This document shows, piece after piece, positions 34,541 through 43,524 of a stretch of DNA of 58,224 nt. The notes beneath the pieces were generated by a model. That model saw only the letters and a program-made list of their open reading frames with translations, was not told the origin of the DNA and searched no databases. Position numbers and translations under genes: made by a program. The stretch lies in assembly GCA_964389365.1 (NCBI GenBank), contig CAYMDO010000012.1, positions 1-58,224 of the forward strand, read 5' to 3'. Position 1 is the first letter of the stretch, and every line of letters begins with the position of its first letter. Origin of the DNA: UBA993 sp964389365 (GTDB lineage: Bacteria; Bacillota; Dethiobacteria; DTU022).

Positions 34541-35182
34541 TTGCTGAAAATAGAAATCGATAACCGCGGTTTGCCCTGCCCCCAGCCTGTTCTTAACACC
34601 AAAAAAGCGCTGGAAGAACTGGCAGGTGAGGGTAATTCCATTTTTGTGCTAACCGTGTTGGTCGACAACGAAGCAGCCGAAGAAAATGTTGCCCGCTTCG
34701 CCAGATCACAAGGTTACAGCACAGAAACTGAAATAAAAGACGATCTGTTTATGGTCAGAATCGAACCGGGCGAGGGTATGAAAAGCGGAGACCCCGCTGT
34801 TGCGGGGGCAGCCGCCGCCAGTTACGTGGGGCACGAATCTTTGGCGGGCAAAACAGTTTATCTCTTTAAATCCAAAACCCTGGGCGAAGGAAGCGAAGAG
34901 CTCGGTTCAATACTGATGCGCAGTTTCATTTTTACGATCAGGGAAACCAACCCGCTGCCGGTAAAAATATTGTTTATGAACAGCGCGGTTTACTTGGCCG
35001 TTGAAGGCAGCCCGGTAATGGAAGAACTGCAGGAACTTGAAAAGCTGGGGGTAGAGATCTACTCCTGTGGGACCTGCCTTGACTATTTCCGGCTCAAAGA
35101 TAAACTGCAGGTCGGCGCCATAACAAACATGTACGACACAGCTGAAACTATCGCCGGATCTTTTAAGTGCATTACCATTTAA
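34541..35182 (+). CDS. yedF: YedF-type selenium metabolism protein (TusA + DsrE-like)
   Basis: 213 residues from TTG 34541 (GGGAGG upstream). Residues 1-75 are a TusA domain (IDNRGLPCPQPVL with the CPQP cysteine). Residues about 110-213 are DsrE/F-like, with GEGSEELGSILMRSF and a second cysteine motif (YSCGTCLDYF). This two-domain form is a known marker of selenium-using bacteria, although its reaction is not established. The Cys in CPQP probably carries a persulfide or selenopersulfide. Confidence 0.88.
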   Translation: MLKIEIDNRGLPCPQPVLNTKKALEELAGEGNSIFVLTVLVDNEAAEENVARFARSQGYSTETEIKDDLFMVRIEPGEGMKSGDPAVAGAAAASYVGHESLAGKTVYLFKSKTLGEGSEELGSILMRSFIFTIRETNPLPVKILFMNSAVYLAVEGSPVMEELQELEKLGVEIYSCGTCLDYFRLKDKLQVGAITNMYDTAETIAGSFKCITI

Positions 35183-35388
35183 GGAAAACCGCTAACCGGC
35201 GAAATTGCCCTGCTGCTGCAGTCTTTATATTTTTTTAGCAAGAAGGGCTTAAACCGGCGCAGGCATTTCCCGGCTGTTCCTTCAAGCCTTTTTGAACAAA
35301 CACCGTAATTACTGTATAAGCAAAAGGGTTAGGCGCCGGGGATGGCGAACTGGTTTATCCTATCACATTTCAGCGGGGGTTGGGATTA

Positions 35389-36882
35389 GTGCGCTACCAG
35401 AGCACAAGGGGTTACCGGGATACAGCAACGGCAGCAGAAGCAATTATCAAAGGTATTGCTCCCGATGGCGGCCTATATGTTCCGGCTGAAGCCATATCAC
35501 CGGTTTGGCTTGATCATCTGCCGGCCTCCGATTACCGGAAGTTGGCTGAAACCATTTTAACTCCGTTTTTAACCGGTTTTGGCAGCGCAGATCTTACCGG
35601 TGCCGTTAATAAAGCATACGGCCCGGATAGATTTGATCACCCCGCGGTAACCCCGCTGTATATTCTTGATGAAAAACTCTTCGTGCTTGAGCTCTGGCAC
35701 GGGCCCACTGCCGCCTTCAAAGATATTGCCCTGCAGCTTTTACCGCATTTGATGGGCACAGCTCTCAGGCAGAACGGTGAGGGAAAAGAGATTGTGATTC
35801 TGACCGCCACCTCCGGCGATACCGGAAAATCAGCCCTGGAAGGCTTCAAAAACATTCCCGGCATCAGGATTATCGTTTACTATCCCGAAACAGGGGTCAG
35901 CGAAATCCAGAAACTGCAGATGACCACCCAGGAAGGTGAAAATGTTGTTGTAGCTGCTGTGAAAGGTAACTTTGACGACGCTCAAAATGGGGTCAAAACC
36001 CTTTTTAACGATCCGCAGCTCGCAAAAATTTTGTCCGGCGCCGGAAAAAGGCTCTCTTCAGCCAACTCAATCAACTGGGGCCGGCTGCTGCCGCAAATTG
36101 TATACTACTTCACTGCTTACCTGGAGCTGGTAAAAAGGGGTCTGCGCAGAGATGAAAAAGTCAACTTTGTGGTTCCGACAGGCAACTTCGGCAATATCCT
36201 GGCCGGGTACTATGCTTGCCGGTTGGGCCTTCCGGTAAACCGACTGATCTGCGCTGTCAACCGCAACAACGTGCTGAGCGATTTTATCCGCAGCGGCACT
36301 TACAACTGCCGCCGGCCGCTGCACCAAACCCTCTCCCCTTCGATGGACATCCTTGTTTCGAGCAATTTGGAGCGTTTGCTTTTCGAACTGAACAACCGGG
36401 ATGCGGGACTGGTTAAAACCTGGATGGAGCAGCTTATGAAAGACCGCGAATATACAGTTGACAAAGAGGTGCACGGAAAAATAAAAGAGCTGTTTTGGTC
36501 CGGCTGCGCCGACGATCAGAAAACCATCGATACGATTGCCAACGTTTACAGCCGGCACAACTACCTGATTGACACCCATACCGCCGTGGGCCGGGCAGTG
36601 CTGAACGAGTACCGGGAGCAGGAATATGACAGCCTGCCGGCAGTAATACTTTCCACAGCGAGCCCCTATAAATTTACCGGCAGCGTGGCCGGGGCGATCA
36701 TGGGCAGCCGTTACGACAGGAGGCTCAGCGAAACTGAACTTCTTAAAGTACTTTCCGCTGAAACCGGCACCACCGTACCTTCCAACCTGATTGGCCTTGA
36801 ACAAAAAGAGATAAAACACAAGCAGGTGATGGCTCCATCAGCGATGCGCGATCACCTGCTCGGAGTATTGGGTTTACGTTAA
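35389..36882 (+). CDS. thrC: Threonine synthase
   Basis: About 497 residues from GTG 35389, chosen because GGGGG lies 9 nt upstream. An N-terminal extension (YQSTRGYRDTATAAEAI) marks the longer class of threonine synthase. The PLP lysine is in GPTAAFKDIALQLL, and ATSGDTGKSALEGF holds the phosphate-binding loop. It converts O-phosphohomoserine to threonine. The 200-nt leader (35183-35388) shows no riboswitch I can recognise. Confidence 0.94.
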   Translation: MRYQSTRGYRDTATAAEAIIKGIAPDGGLYVPAEAISPVWLDHLPASDYRKLAETILTPFLTGFGSADLTGAVNKAYGPDRFDHPAVTPLYILDEKLFVLELWHGPTAAFKDIALQLLPHLMGTALRQNGEGKEIVILTATSGDTGKSALEGFKNIPGIRIIVYYPETGVSEIQKLQMTTQEGENVVVAAVKGNFDDAQNGVKTLFNDPQLAKILSGAGKRLSSANSINWGRLLPQIVYYFTAYLELVKRGLRRDEKVNFVVPTGNFGNILAGYYACRLGLPVNRLICAVNRNNVLSDFIRSGTYNCRRPLHQTLSPSMDILVSSNLERLLFELNNRDAGLVKTWMEQLMKDREYTVDKEVHGKIKELFWSGCADDQKTIDTIANVYSRHNYLIDTHTAVGRAVLNEYREQEYDSLPAVILSTASPYKFTGSVAGAIMGSRYDRRLSETELLKVLSAETGTTVPSNLIGLEQKEIKHKQVMAPSAMRDHLLGVLGLR

Positions 36883-36892
36883 CTCACGCGGC

Positions 36893-38314
36893 CTAATTAC
36901 CTGGTGCGTCTTCCCCATTTTCTTTTTCTGCTTTTACTTCTACTCCAAATCCTTCATCCGCTTCCAGTGGCTGGGCAGGAATCTCCACAGCCGGCGTAAC
37001 CGGCTCTTTTGCCGAACCGAAACGGGTCGCAAAGGCAGCCCCGATAGCCAGCACTAAGGCGGCAAACGAAACCAGCCAGCCGAAAAACGGGATCATCGCT
37101 GCCAGGCCCAGGATCAAAACCCCGATGGCGATAGCGCCAAGCGGGTTCACTGTGCTTGAGGTTACCGTATTGGCTATCTTCTCTCCCACCAGCAGAGTAA
37201 TACCGGTGTAGCCGAGCAGCGCCGCCAGGGCCAGCACAATTATTTCAACGATGATGAGCGGGATCCCGATAATAGTAACAGCAAGCAGCACCATCAGGGG
37301 GACAGCCAGCAGGACGGTCAGTAAGCCCCAGCCGATGACATTGCCGCTTTTTGCCGTTACTGCATCTGCAGCTTTCCTGCTCTGGCCCGGAAATAGAGTG
37401 TAGGTAAGGGCAGTAAGGGCAAAGATAATCAGTACGTTGATTATGCCACGGGCAACGCTGCCGTACGGGCTGATACCATGGAATGGGAACAGGTACCAGC
37501 CCCGGCTGCGCATCATATGCGGCATATAGTTGAAGCGGTTGAAAGCGCTATCGAATGATCTGTCCAGCCGATCCGCAATCGTGCCAGCTATGTTTGCTTC
37601 AGCCCCGTCAAAAGTGTATCCTGAATCGCTATCCTGAAGCGCGGAGGCGGTAAGCTCCTCACCAATTGCAACTTCACCGATAATCGAGGTATCGGCCTTT
37701 TTGACCAGGCCGCGGGCAACATAAATCCGGCCATTGACCACGCCCTGCGGCCCGATTTCCACCACGCCCTGTTCAAGCGTAACATCGCCATCGACAATAC
37801 CGGTGATAACCACGTTACCGCCCTTGCTGTAAACATTGCCCGATACAGCGCCGCTGATCAGCAGCTCGCCAAACCCGGAGCTGACATTGCCGCCCACCGA
37901 GCCGCTAACCCTGGTTGTCCCCAGGTCGGCATCGACGTTACCGCCTACCGAGCCGCTGATCACGATCTCGCCCATCCGCGAGCGAACATTGCCGCCGACA
38001 TTGCCCGACACTGTAACCTGGCCCATATTGGCCGTAACATTGCCGTTTATGTCGCCGTTTATTGTCACCTGGCCCATATTGCTGTTGACGTCGCCATTAA
38101 CCACGCCATCGACCGTCAGCTCGCCTAAATTTAAAACTACATCGCCGTTTACTATCGTATTGCGGTTGATAATCAGGTCGCCTGCCGCTTTGTTAATATC
38201 CTCGTTGATTGTTACTTCATTCTGGGCCAGCGCCAAACCTGTTGGAAGCATTGAAAAAAGCAGCACCGCAGCCAACGCTGCTGTTACAATCCTTTTCTTT
38301 CTGCTACGAAACAC
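36893..38314 (-). CDS. Secreted bactofilin-like beta-helix protein with C-terminal membrane domain
   Basis: 473 residues: a signal peptide (1-30, AAVLLFSMLPTGLALAQ), then about eight repeats of roughly 20 residues (GxVxGNV...MGxVxISG) at 45-215 forming a polymerising right-handed beta-helix like bactofilin. A linker follows, then four hydrophobic segments (about 290-425) and an acidic cytoplasmic tail. Unlike cytoskeletal bactofilins the helix would lie outside the membrane. GTG start, GGAGGG upstream, overlapping the anti-sigma gene by 11 nt. Likely an envelope protein expressed with the ECF sigma factor. Confidence 0.8.
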   Translation of the reverse strand: MFRSRKKRIVTAALAAVLLFSMLPTGLALAQNEVTINEDINKAAGDLIINRNTIVNGDVVLNLGELTVDGVVNGDVNSNMGQVTINGDINGNVTANMGQVTVSGNVGGNVRSRMGEIVISGSVGGNVDADLGTTRVSGSVGGNVSSGFGELLISGAVSGNVYSKGGNVVITGIVDGDVTLEQGVVEIGPQGVVNGRIYVARGLVKKADTSIIGEVAIGEELTASALQDSDSGYTFDGAEANIAGTIADRLDRSFDSAFNRFNYMPHMMRSRGWYLFPFHGISPYGSVARGIINVLIIFALTALTYTLFPGQSRKAADAVTAKSGNVIGWGLLTVLLAVPLMVLLAVTIIGIPLIIVEIIVLALAALLGYTGITLLVGEKIANTVTSSTVNPLGAIAIGVLILGLAAMIPFFGWLVSFAALVLAIGAAFATRFGSAKEPVTPAVEIPAQPLEADEGFGVEVKAEKENGEDAPGN

Positions 38315-38789
38315 TTTGCCATCCCTCCATATTCCTAATCATATTTAAGATAAAAAGCTCCGCCGCCACCAAAGCCGCCAGGCCTGAGATCATCCAGAAC
38401 GGCCCCACCGCCCTGCTGAATGCGTACAGGTCAAGGAAAGCGTCCAAAATCAGTCCTACCCGGAAGGTTATGCCTACCGAAAACCACCACTCGAGATAGC
38501 CCGGCCCGAAAAGAAAAAGAGCGGGCAGAATCAGGGTAAAAACGAAAACGGCGATCAGGGCCGCCGGAAAGGGCGCCGGCTTCATCTTCCCCTCCAGCTT
38601 AAACAAAAAGTCAGCCGGCAATTTTGCATCGCTTTTCAGCCCGTCTGCCATCGTTACCAGGGCGCGCAGCCGATGGTGCAGTTCACTGCAATGCGGGCAG
38701 CTCAGGACATGGGCCAGCAGTTGAGGATCCCGCTCCTCCCCGTCGGCTAGGGCCTGAATAGTCAGTTGATCCGGGCATTGTTCCATCAT
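38304..38789 (-). CDS. Zinc-finger anti-sigma factor
   Basis: 161 residues. The cytoplasmic N-terminus has the zf-HC2 anti-sigma motif H-x3-C-x2-C (HVLSCPHCSEL, about residues 27-34). TM segments lie near 75-95, 105-125 and 130-155. It would hold the sigma factor encoded just upstream (4-nt ATGA overlap) at the membrane until an envelope signal frees it. It ends with TAG. Confidence 0.85.
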   Translation of the reverse strand: MMEQCPDQLTIQALADGEERDPQLLAHVLSCPHCSELHHRLRALVTMADGLKSDAKLPADFLFKLEGKMKPAPFPAALIAVFVFTLILPALFLFGPGYLEWWFSVGITFRVGLILDAFLDLYAFSRAVGPFWMISGLAALVAAELFILNMIRNMEGWQSVS

Positions 38790-39292
38790 TTACCCCCCCT
38801 TGCTCCAATCAGACATTCTTTAAGCAGCAGACGCCCCCGGTAGAGCCTGTTTTTAACGATACTAAGCTCCACTTTCAGGGCTTCGGCGATCCCGCCGTAA
38901 CTCAGCTCCCCCACATGCCTGAGCAGCAAAATTTCGCGGTAAATCAGCGGCAGTTTGTCCAGCGCCTGCAGCAGCTCGGTTTCGCTCTCTTTTTGCAGGT
39001 AAAGATCTTCGGGTCCCGAACCGGCCACAGGTATGACACACCTTTCTGTAAAATCAAATGGCAGCTCACGGTTGTCCCTGATCCAGTTCCGGCAGAGATT
39101 GGCGGCTATAGCGCATAACCACGGTCCTGCCGGTTTGCTGCGGTCGTACCTGGCCAGGTTCTTGTACGCCCGCAGAAAAGTCTCCTGAGCCAAATCCTCG
39201 GCATGGGTTTGATTCCCGGTGTAACGCAGGGCCAGCCGAAATATTTTATCCGAGTGAGTTTCAACCATTTCGCGAAAAAGCTCCTGCAACAT
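38786..39292 (-). CDS. ECF-type RNA polymerase sigma factor
   Basis: About 168 residues from ATG 39292 (GGTGGTG upstream). Region 2 includes HAEDLAQETFLRAYKNL and region 4 LPLIYREILLLRHVGELSYGGIAEAL. Group resembles the RpoE/SigW-like extracytoplasmic factors. It heads a three-gene operon with its anti-sigma factor and the bactofilin-like protein, which is probably its target. Confidence 0.92.
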   Translation of the reverse strand: MLQELFREMVETHSDKIFRLALRYTGNQTHAEDLAQETFLRAYKNLARYDRSKPAGPWLCAIAANLCRNWIRDNRELPFDFTERCVIPVAGSGPEDLYLQKESETELLQALDKLPLIYREILLLRHVGELSYGGIAEALKVELSIVKNRLYRGRLLLKECLIGARGGK

Positions 39293-39318
39293 TACACCAC
39301 CGTTTCGGCTTTCCACTT

Positions 39319-39346
39319 ATTTATACACGGAACCCGGGGAAAAGTC
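39319..39346 (-). promoter_or_regulatory. Candidate autoregulated ECF promoter
   Basis: On the minus strand GACTTTTCC (39338-39346) and CGTGTATAAA (39319-39329) lie 27-55 nt before the sigma start. The C/G-T-rich -35 and CGT-type -10 are ECF-like, but the consensus of this sigma is unknown. Confidence 0.3.
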
Positions 39347-39709
39347 TGATCATGGGGTGAAATAATTTTACCGGAAACACAAGAACTTAAAGGTAACGGG
39401 TTTTATGCACACCCGGGCACGGATCTGCGGCCAGGCCGGTAAAACCACCGATCAGGCGGCCCGTTTTAAGTAAGGAATAAATCTCCGTGCAGCAATTTGC
39501 CGTCCCGGTTATACCGTATTTTTATGGCAGTATGGCCTGGCTTGCGGGAGAAAGGCGGAATCCCGGTATGAACTGAACCGACCGGAGCATAGGTGTAAAC
39601 ATAATTTCAACCTGTGGGTTAACATAACCTGAACCACCGGATGGAGCGTTATGGGATTATTAAATCCGTGACAGCCGCCTTGGTGGCTGTGACCATGATA
39701 ACAATAATC
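39347..39709. other. Non-coding gap with one inverted repeat
   Basis: No credible gene or RNA motif on either strand. ACAGCCGCC and GGTGGCTGT (39671-39690) can pair almost back to back; it lies 20-40 nt past the stop of the kinase gene on the minus strand but has no T run, so terminator status is doubtful. Confidence 0.4.
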
Positions 39710-42253
39710 CTAGCTTCCGCTATCTTTATAGCTTAAAGTGAAGTAAAAAGTTGCGCCCTGCCCCACAGCGCTTTCCGCCCAGATCCGGCCGCCATGGCGG
39801 TTGATGATCCGCTGCACCGATGCCAGGCCGATTCCGGTACCGGGGAATTCACCCGTCCTGTGCAGGCGCTGGAATGCGCCGAAGAGCTTGTCGGCATAAG
39901 CCATATTAAACCCGGCGCCTTTATCGCGCACAAAAAAAACTTCTTCCCCATCAATGCTTTTCCGGCCCACTTCAATATCTGTTTGCGCTTCGCGCGAGCT
40001 GAACTTCCAGGCGTTATCTAGCAGGTTTTCCAGCGCCGAACGGAGCATGGAAGCGTCCCCGCTGACAAGCAGGCCGGGGGCAATCCTGATCATGGATTTA
40101 CGCTGCGGTTCTGCTTCCTGTAATCCGGCGACTATCGCGGAGGCTACAGCGCCGAGATCGACCTGCTGCTTAACAAATTCCCTGCGGGTTATACTGGCAA
40201 GTTCAAGCAAGCTGTCGATTAAATTGCTCATGTAAATAGCCGTGCTGCGGATCCGGCTTAAATAGTGGCGGCCCTGTTCGTCTAATTGTTCATCATACTT
40301 TGCCTGAAGGCTGGCGCTGAAACCGTCGAGGGTGCGCAGCGGGGCGCAAAAATCATGTGAAATTGAGTAAGCGAGGGAGGCCAGTTCTTTGTTGACCGCT
40401 TTTAATTCAACGGTGCGCTCCTCTAGCCGGCGCTCAAGATCTGCATTGAGCCGTGCGATCGCCGCCTCGGCCTGTTTGCGGTCAGTAATATCAGTAAGTG
40501 TACCAAAAACCCATAACGGCTTGCCATCTTCGGTCCATGAAATAACCTTGCCCCGGCCGTTAATCCAAACCCGGCGGCCATCTTTATGAAGCATGCGGAT
40601 CTCGATATCGTATGAGCTAAGCTCGCCGTTAAAATGCTTCTCAAACATCAGGCTGCTTGCTTCCAGATCGGCAGGAAGGATAAGGGTTTTCCAGGTTTCT
40701 TCTGTAACGGGGCAGAGCTCTTCCAAAGTATAGCCGATAATCTCGGCCCATTTTTCATTCACGATTATTTCACCGGTCTGCAAGTTCCATTCCCAGGTGC
40801 CTGCGTTTGCGCCCTCAACAATGTTGGCCAGCCGCTCTTTCTGTTCGCTGATCTGATCCTGGGCCAGTTTTTGATCTGAGATATCGATAAAAGTTTCCAA
40901 TAACACATCTTCGCCACCGAGGTTAACCGCCGCAACAGACTTCAAAATGGGGACAAGCCGGCCATCATAGCGGCACAGAAGACGCTCGCAGTTATCAAGT
41001 TTCTGGCCCATGTCCAGGACCGGGCATTCGCCCTGTTCGGCCGGGCAGAGATAATCGCCGCACTGGCTGCCAATTAATGTTTCGGGGTCTTCTACCCCGG
41101 CCAGTTTGCAGGTTGCCGAATTGACAAAGCGGATGTTGCGGTTTTTATCGATAATTGCCGTCCCGAACATCGTATTTTCTAGAACGGCTGCCATGTTTTC
41201 ATATGCTTGCCGCAGATCTTTTTCCGCTTTTCTCCGCTCCAGGGAGCTGCCAAGCGTATCGGCGACTAACTGCAGCATTGTAACTTTTTCCTGCTTCCAG
41301 CAGTAAAGCTGCCCGACCTTGTCAAACCCGATAAAACCGGTTAACTGGCCTCGTACGCCTATGGTGGGCAAGCAGATCAGCGAGCGGATACCGAGTCCGG
41401 AAAACTCACGGCTTTCAGCTTCTGCCTCCGGAGGCAGGGCGGAAATATCGGGGATATGAAGCGGCATTTTCTGCAGCATTTGCGCTTTCCACCAGGGCAG
41501 GGCAGATGTCTGCTGCAGGTGTATTCGATCAGCCAGCGATTCCACTCCCGGCGCACACCATTCATTGGTTAAGCGCATCATTTCCAGATCATCCGAGAAC
41601 CGGAACAAATAGCCGCGGTCAACCCCGAATAGTGTACAAAGGCGCTCAAGGGCAGTGTCAATGGCCCGGTTAAAGGAAGTATGGTCAGATAGCCCGACCA
41701 GGGCAGCAGAAAGATCAGCTGCGGCCTGCTGGAAAGAGATTTGAAAATCTTTTTCTTTCTCTGCCTGCTTCTTTTTTAATATTGTTTCAAGTAAGCCCAG
41801 GATAAAAGCCAGGGCGATCAGTATTACCGGAACAGATCCGGCCGATGGAAATCTTTGTTGTCTTACCTGATCGACAATCTGGATCAAGGCGCCGGCTTCA
41901 CCCTCCGGCACCGGCTGCTCCGCTACAGCCAGGTTCATAAGCTCGGCCTTAACCGGCCGGTTCATTCCTGCGGCTATAGCTTCAACAATTTCAACAGTCA
42001 GGCCTTTTGCCTGACCGTTTTCAAGGCGACTAATTGGCGGTAAAAGGTTGCTGCCGACAAATAACAGGGGTTCAGAATCCGGGTGCGCGCTGCTTTTGCT
42101 ATCAGCAGATGCCGTAAAATGCTGAACAAACAAGAAACCGGAAAGGACAGCAATAAATAACAACCGGGCAGGAACACGTAACAATGCCCGCTGTCGCGGG
42201 TTTCTATTCGCCTTCTTCAGGTATTCCCCGGAATTTATTAGTTTACCGGCCAC
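39710..42253 (-). CDS. Hybrid-sensor histidine kinase (SBP remnant-TM-GAF-PAS-PAS-kinase)
   Basis: 847 residues. TM at about 30-45. Residues 62-126 look like the first lobe of a SBP_bac_3 ligand domain (FVGSNLLPPISRLENGQAKGL to EGEAGALIQI), which then breaks off; the second lobe is missing. TM at about 141-157. Then a GAF domain (about 180-340), two PAS domains (about 350-465 and 475-600), HisKA with SYSISHDFCAPLR near 625, and HATPase_c (NLLDNAWKFSS, DKGAGF, GTGIGLASVQRI). The kinase core is intact; the external sensor is probably non-functional or minimal. No response regulator is adjacent. Stop TAG. Confidence 0.85.
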   Translation of the reverse strand: MAGKLINSGEYLKKANRNPRQRALLRVPARLLFIAVLSGFLFVQHFTASADSKSSAHPDSEPLLFVGSNLLPPISRLENGQAKGLTVEIVEAIAAGMNRPVKAELMNLAVAEQPVPEGEAGALIQIVDQVRQQRFPSAGSVPVILIALAFILGLLETILKKKQAEKEKDFQISFQQAAADLSAALVGLSDHTSFNRAIDTALERLCTLFGVDRGYLFRFSDDLEMMRLTNEWCAPGVESLADRIHLQQTSALPWWKAQMLQKMPLHIPDISALPPEAEAESREFSGLGIRSLICLPTIGVRGQLTGFIGFDKVGQLYCWKQEKVTMLQLVADTLGSSLERRKAEKDLRQAYENMAAVLENTMFGTAIIDKNRNIRFVNSATCKLAGVEDPETLIGSQCGDYLCPAEQGECPVLDMGQKLDNCERLLCRYDGRLVPILKSVAAVNLGGEDVLLETFIDISDQKLAQDQISEQKERLANIVEGANAGTWEWNLQTGEIIVNEKWAEIIGYTLEELCPVTEETWKTLILPADLEASSLMFEKHFNGELSSYDIEIRMLHKDGRRVWINGRGKVISWTEDGKPLWVFGTLTDITDRKQAEAAIARLNADLERRLEERTVELKAVNKELASLAYSISHDFCAPLRTLDGFSASLQAKYDEQLDEQGRHYLSRIRSTAIYMSNLIDSLLELASITRREFVKQQVDLGAVASAIVAGLQEAEPQRKSMIRIAPGLLVSGDASMLRSALENLLDNAWKFSSREAQTDIEVGRKSIDGEEVFFVRDKGAGFNMAYADKLFGAFQRLHRTGEFPGTGIGLASVQRIINRHGGRIWAESAVGQGATFYFTLSYKDSGS

Positions 42254-42518
42254 AAAGTGTCTCCCCCGGCATTATGCCGACTAATATTTTCACGATTATA
42301 TCTATTATTCCTGCCTTGCGAAAATTTTTTATTGAGAGGGGTGTGTTCGGCGCCGATAGTACAAGAGAGGGAGGACAGGTTTCGGATAACCGTTCTGTTA
42401 AATAGGAAGCTGGTATAAACGGGCATGTAAACCTCAGTACACGACCATGACAGTCGGAGCAGCATATTGCCGGGGGGCCGGCGAAACGAAGCCTAAAAAA
42501 AGTGGGATCTGCAGCGGA

Positions 42519-43460
42519 CTAGAGGCGCGCCTCACCAACGGCGGTGATTTCGACACAGTTGTGTGAAAACAGGGCCGTCTCAACCTTGTTTTGGTTAACT
42601 TTGATTTCAAGGGTGGTAAGATCCGGCCCACCGAGTTCGGTTCCGCCGCCCGATTCGATAAAAAGAGTCAGCCAGCCGGTTTCAGCACGGTCCCGGCCGT
42701 TCAGTTCACCGGCTGTAAAAACAGCAATCCCCAAGGCTATTGATCCGGTACCGCAGGACGGCTCAAAGAAATCATCCTGCACATAATGCGGGAAAACCAC
42801 CCGCAGATCGCCATTACGCTCGGGGTGCCAGTCATATAAAGCCACATTGGGCTCGATCTCACCGGTTCTTTCCATAAAATCATGCTGAATAGCCTGCAAG
42901 GCATCCCGCGTCTTCCGGTCCCAATTGACAAAGTCGAGGCCGGGGTAGACCCTGCCGAACCGGTCGGCGTTAATTACCATAAATTTTCCGGCCCGCATAT
43001 ACCCCAGATCGCGATAGTTAAATGCACCTACACCTTTTTCGTAGCATTCCCTGACAAAACAATCCATATCGGTTTTAATCCTTAAAGCTTTTTTTTCTTC
43101 GGTATCAATTATTATCTTCGTCGGCCCGCAGCCGGTCAGGAGCATCGCTTCAACCGGATTACGGTTTAAATCAACCTTAAAGATGCTTCCCAGTTCAGTT
43201 TCGACCAGGGCAGCGCCCAAGACCTGGGTAAAACCGCCGCAGGCACTAATAAAACAGGGCACCGATGGTTCAACTATTTTAACATTGATCTCCCCCGGCC
43301 GGCTACCGGGATAAAGAATGCCGGCTTCATGGGCATGAAGGTAATTGGGCCCCATCAATTTTACCGCCGTTTCAAGTTCGACTCCTTCGGGGATCTGCCC
43401 GCCACGGAGAAGGATAATCAGGTTGCCACCCATATGGCCACGGACAAAGTCTAATTTCAT
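42519..43460 (-). CDS. DapF/proline-racemase-fold protein of unknown substrate
   Basis: 313 residues. Two cysteine motifs at the expected places for a two-base isomerase: SACGGFTQVLGAAL (near residue 73) and EPSCGTGSIALGIAV (near 234). This is the diaminopimelate epimerase / proline racemase superfamily, but the surrounding motifs differ from DapF itself and the N-terminus is unusual (MKLDFVRGHMGGNLIILLRG). It may isomerise an amino acid or dicarboxylate. GAGGGTGG precedes the ATG. It lies 56 nt downstream of the predicted selenoprotein gene on the same strand. Confidence 0.6.
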   Translation of the reverse strand: MKLDFVRGHMGGNLIILLRGGQIPEGVELETAVKLMGPNYLHAHEAGILYPGSRPGEINVKIVEPSVPCFISACGGFTQVLGAALVETELGSIFKVDLNRNPVEAMLLTGCGPTKIIIDTEEKKALRIKTDMDCFVRECYEKGVGAFNYRDLGYMRAGKFMVINADRFGRVYPGLDFVNWDRKTRDALQAIQHDFMERTGEIEPNVALYDWHPERNGDLRVVFPHYVQDDFFEPSCGTGSIALGIAVFTAGELNGRDRAETGWLTLFIESGGGTELGGPDLTTLEIKVNQNKVETALFSHNCVEITAVGEARL

Positions 43461-43503
43461 TTTGGAACCACCCTCGCAGGTTGATTAGAATTGCCACTAC
43501 CGC

Positions 43504-43524
43504 AAGAGGTGAAACTCACCTCTT
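43504..43524 (-). promoter_or_regulatory. SECIS-like hairpin downstream of the in-frame UGA
   Basis: On the minus strand AAGAGGTGA and TCACCTCTT pair perfectly (9 bp) around a GTT loop. The stem starts 14 nt and the loop 23 nt after the UGA (43540-43542). Bacterial SECIS elements have the loop about 16-37 nt after UGA with a G among the first loop bases; both hold. No T run follows, which argues against a terminator. Confidence 0.6.

Noticed and set aside
35183..35388. Riboswitch or T-box ahead of thrC
   Set aside because: No T-box sequence, SAM, lysine, glycine or c-di-GMP core could be recognised.
39671..39690. Inverted repeat as a terminator of the 39.7-kb kinase
   Set aside because: Loop of only 2 nt and no T run.
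43504..43524. The hairpin as a plain Rho-independent terminator
   Set aside because: No T tract follows the stem on either strand reading for this gene; spacing fits a SECIS better. Still not excluded.
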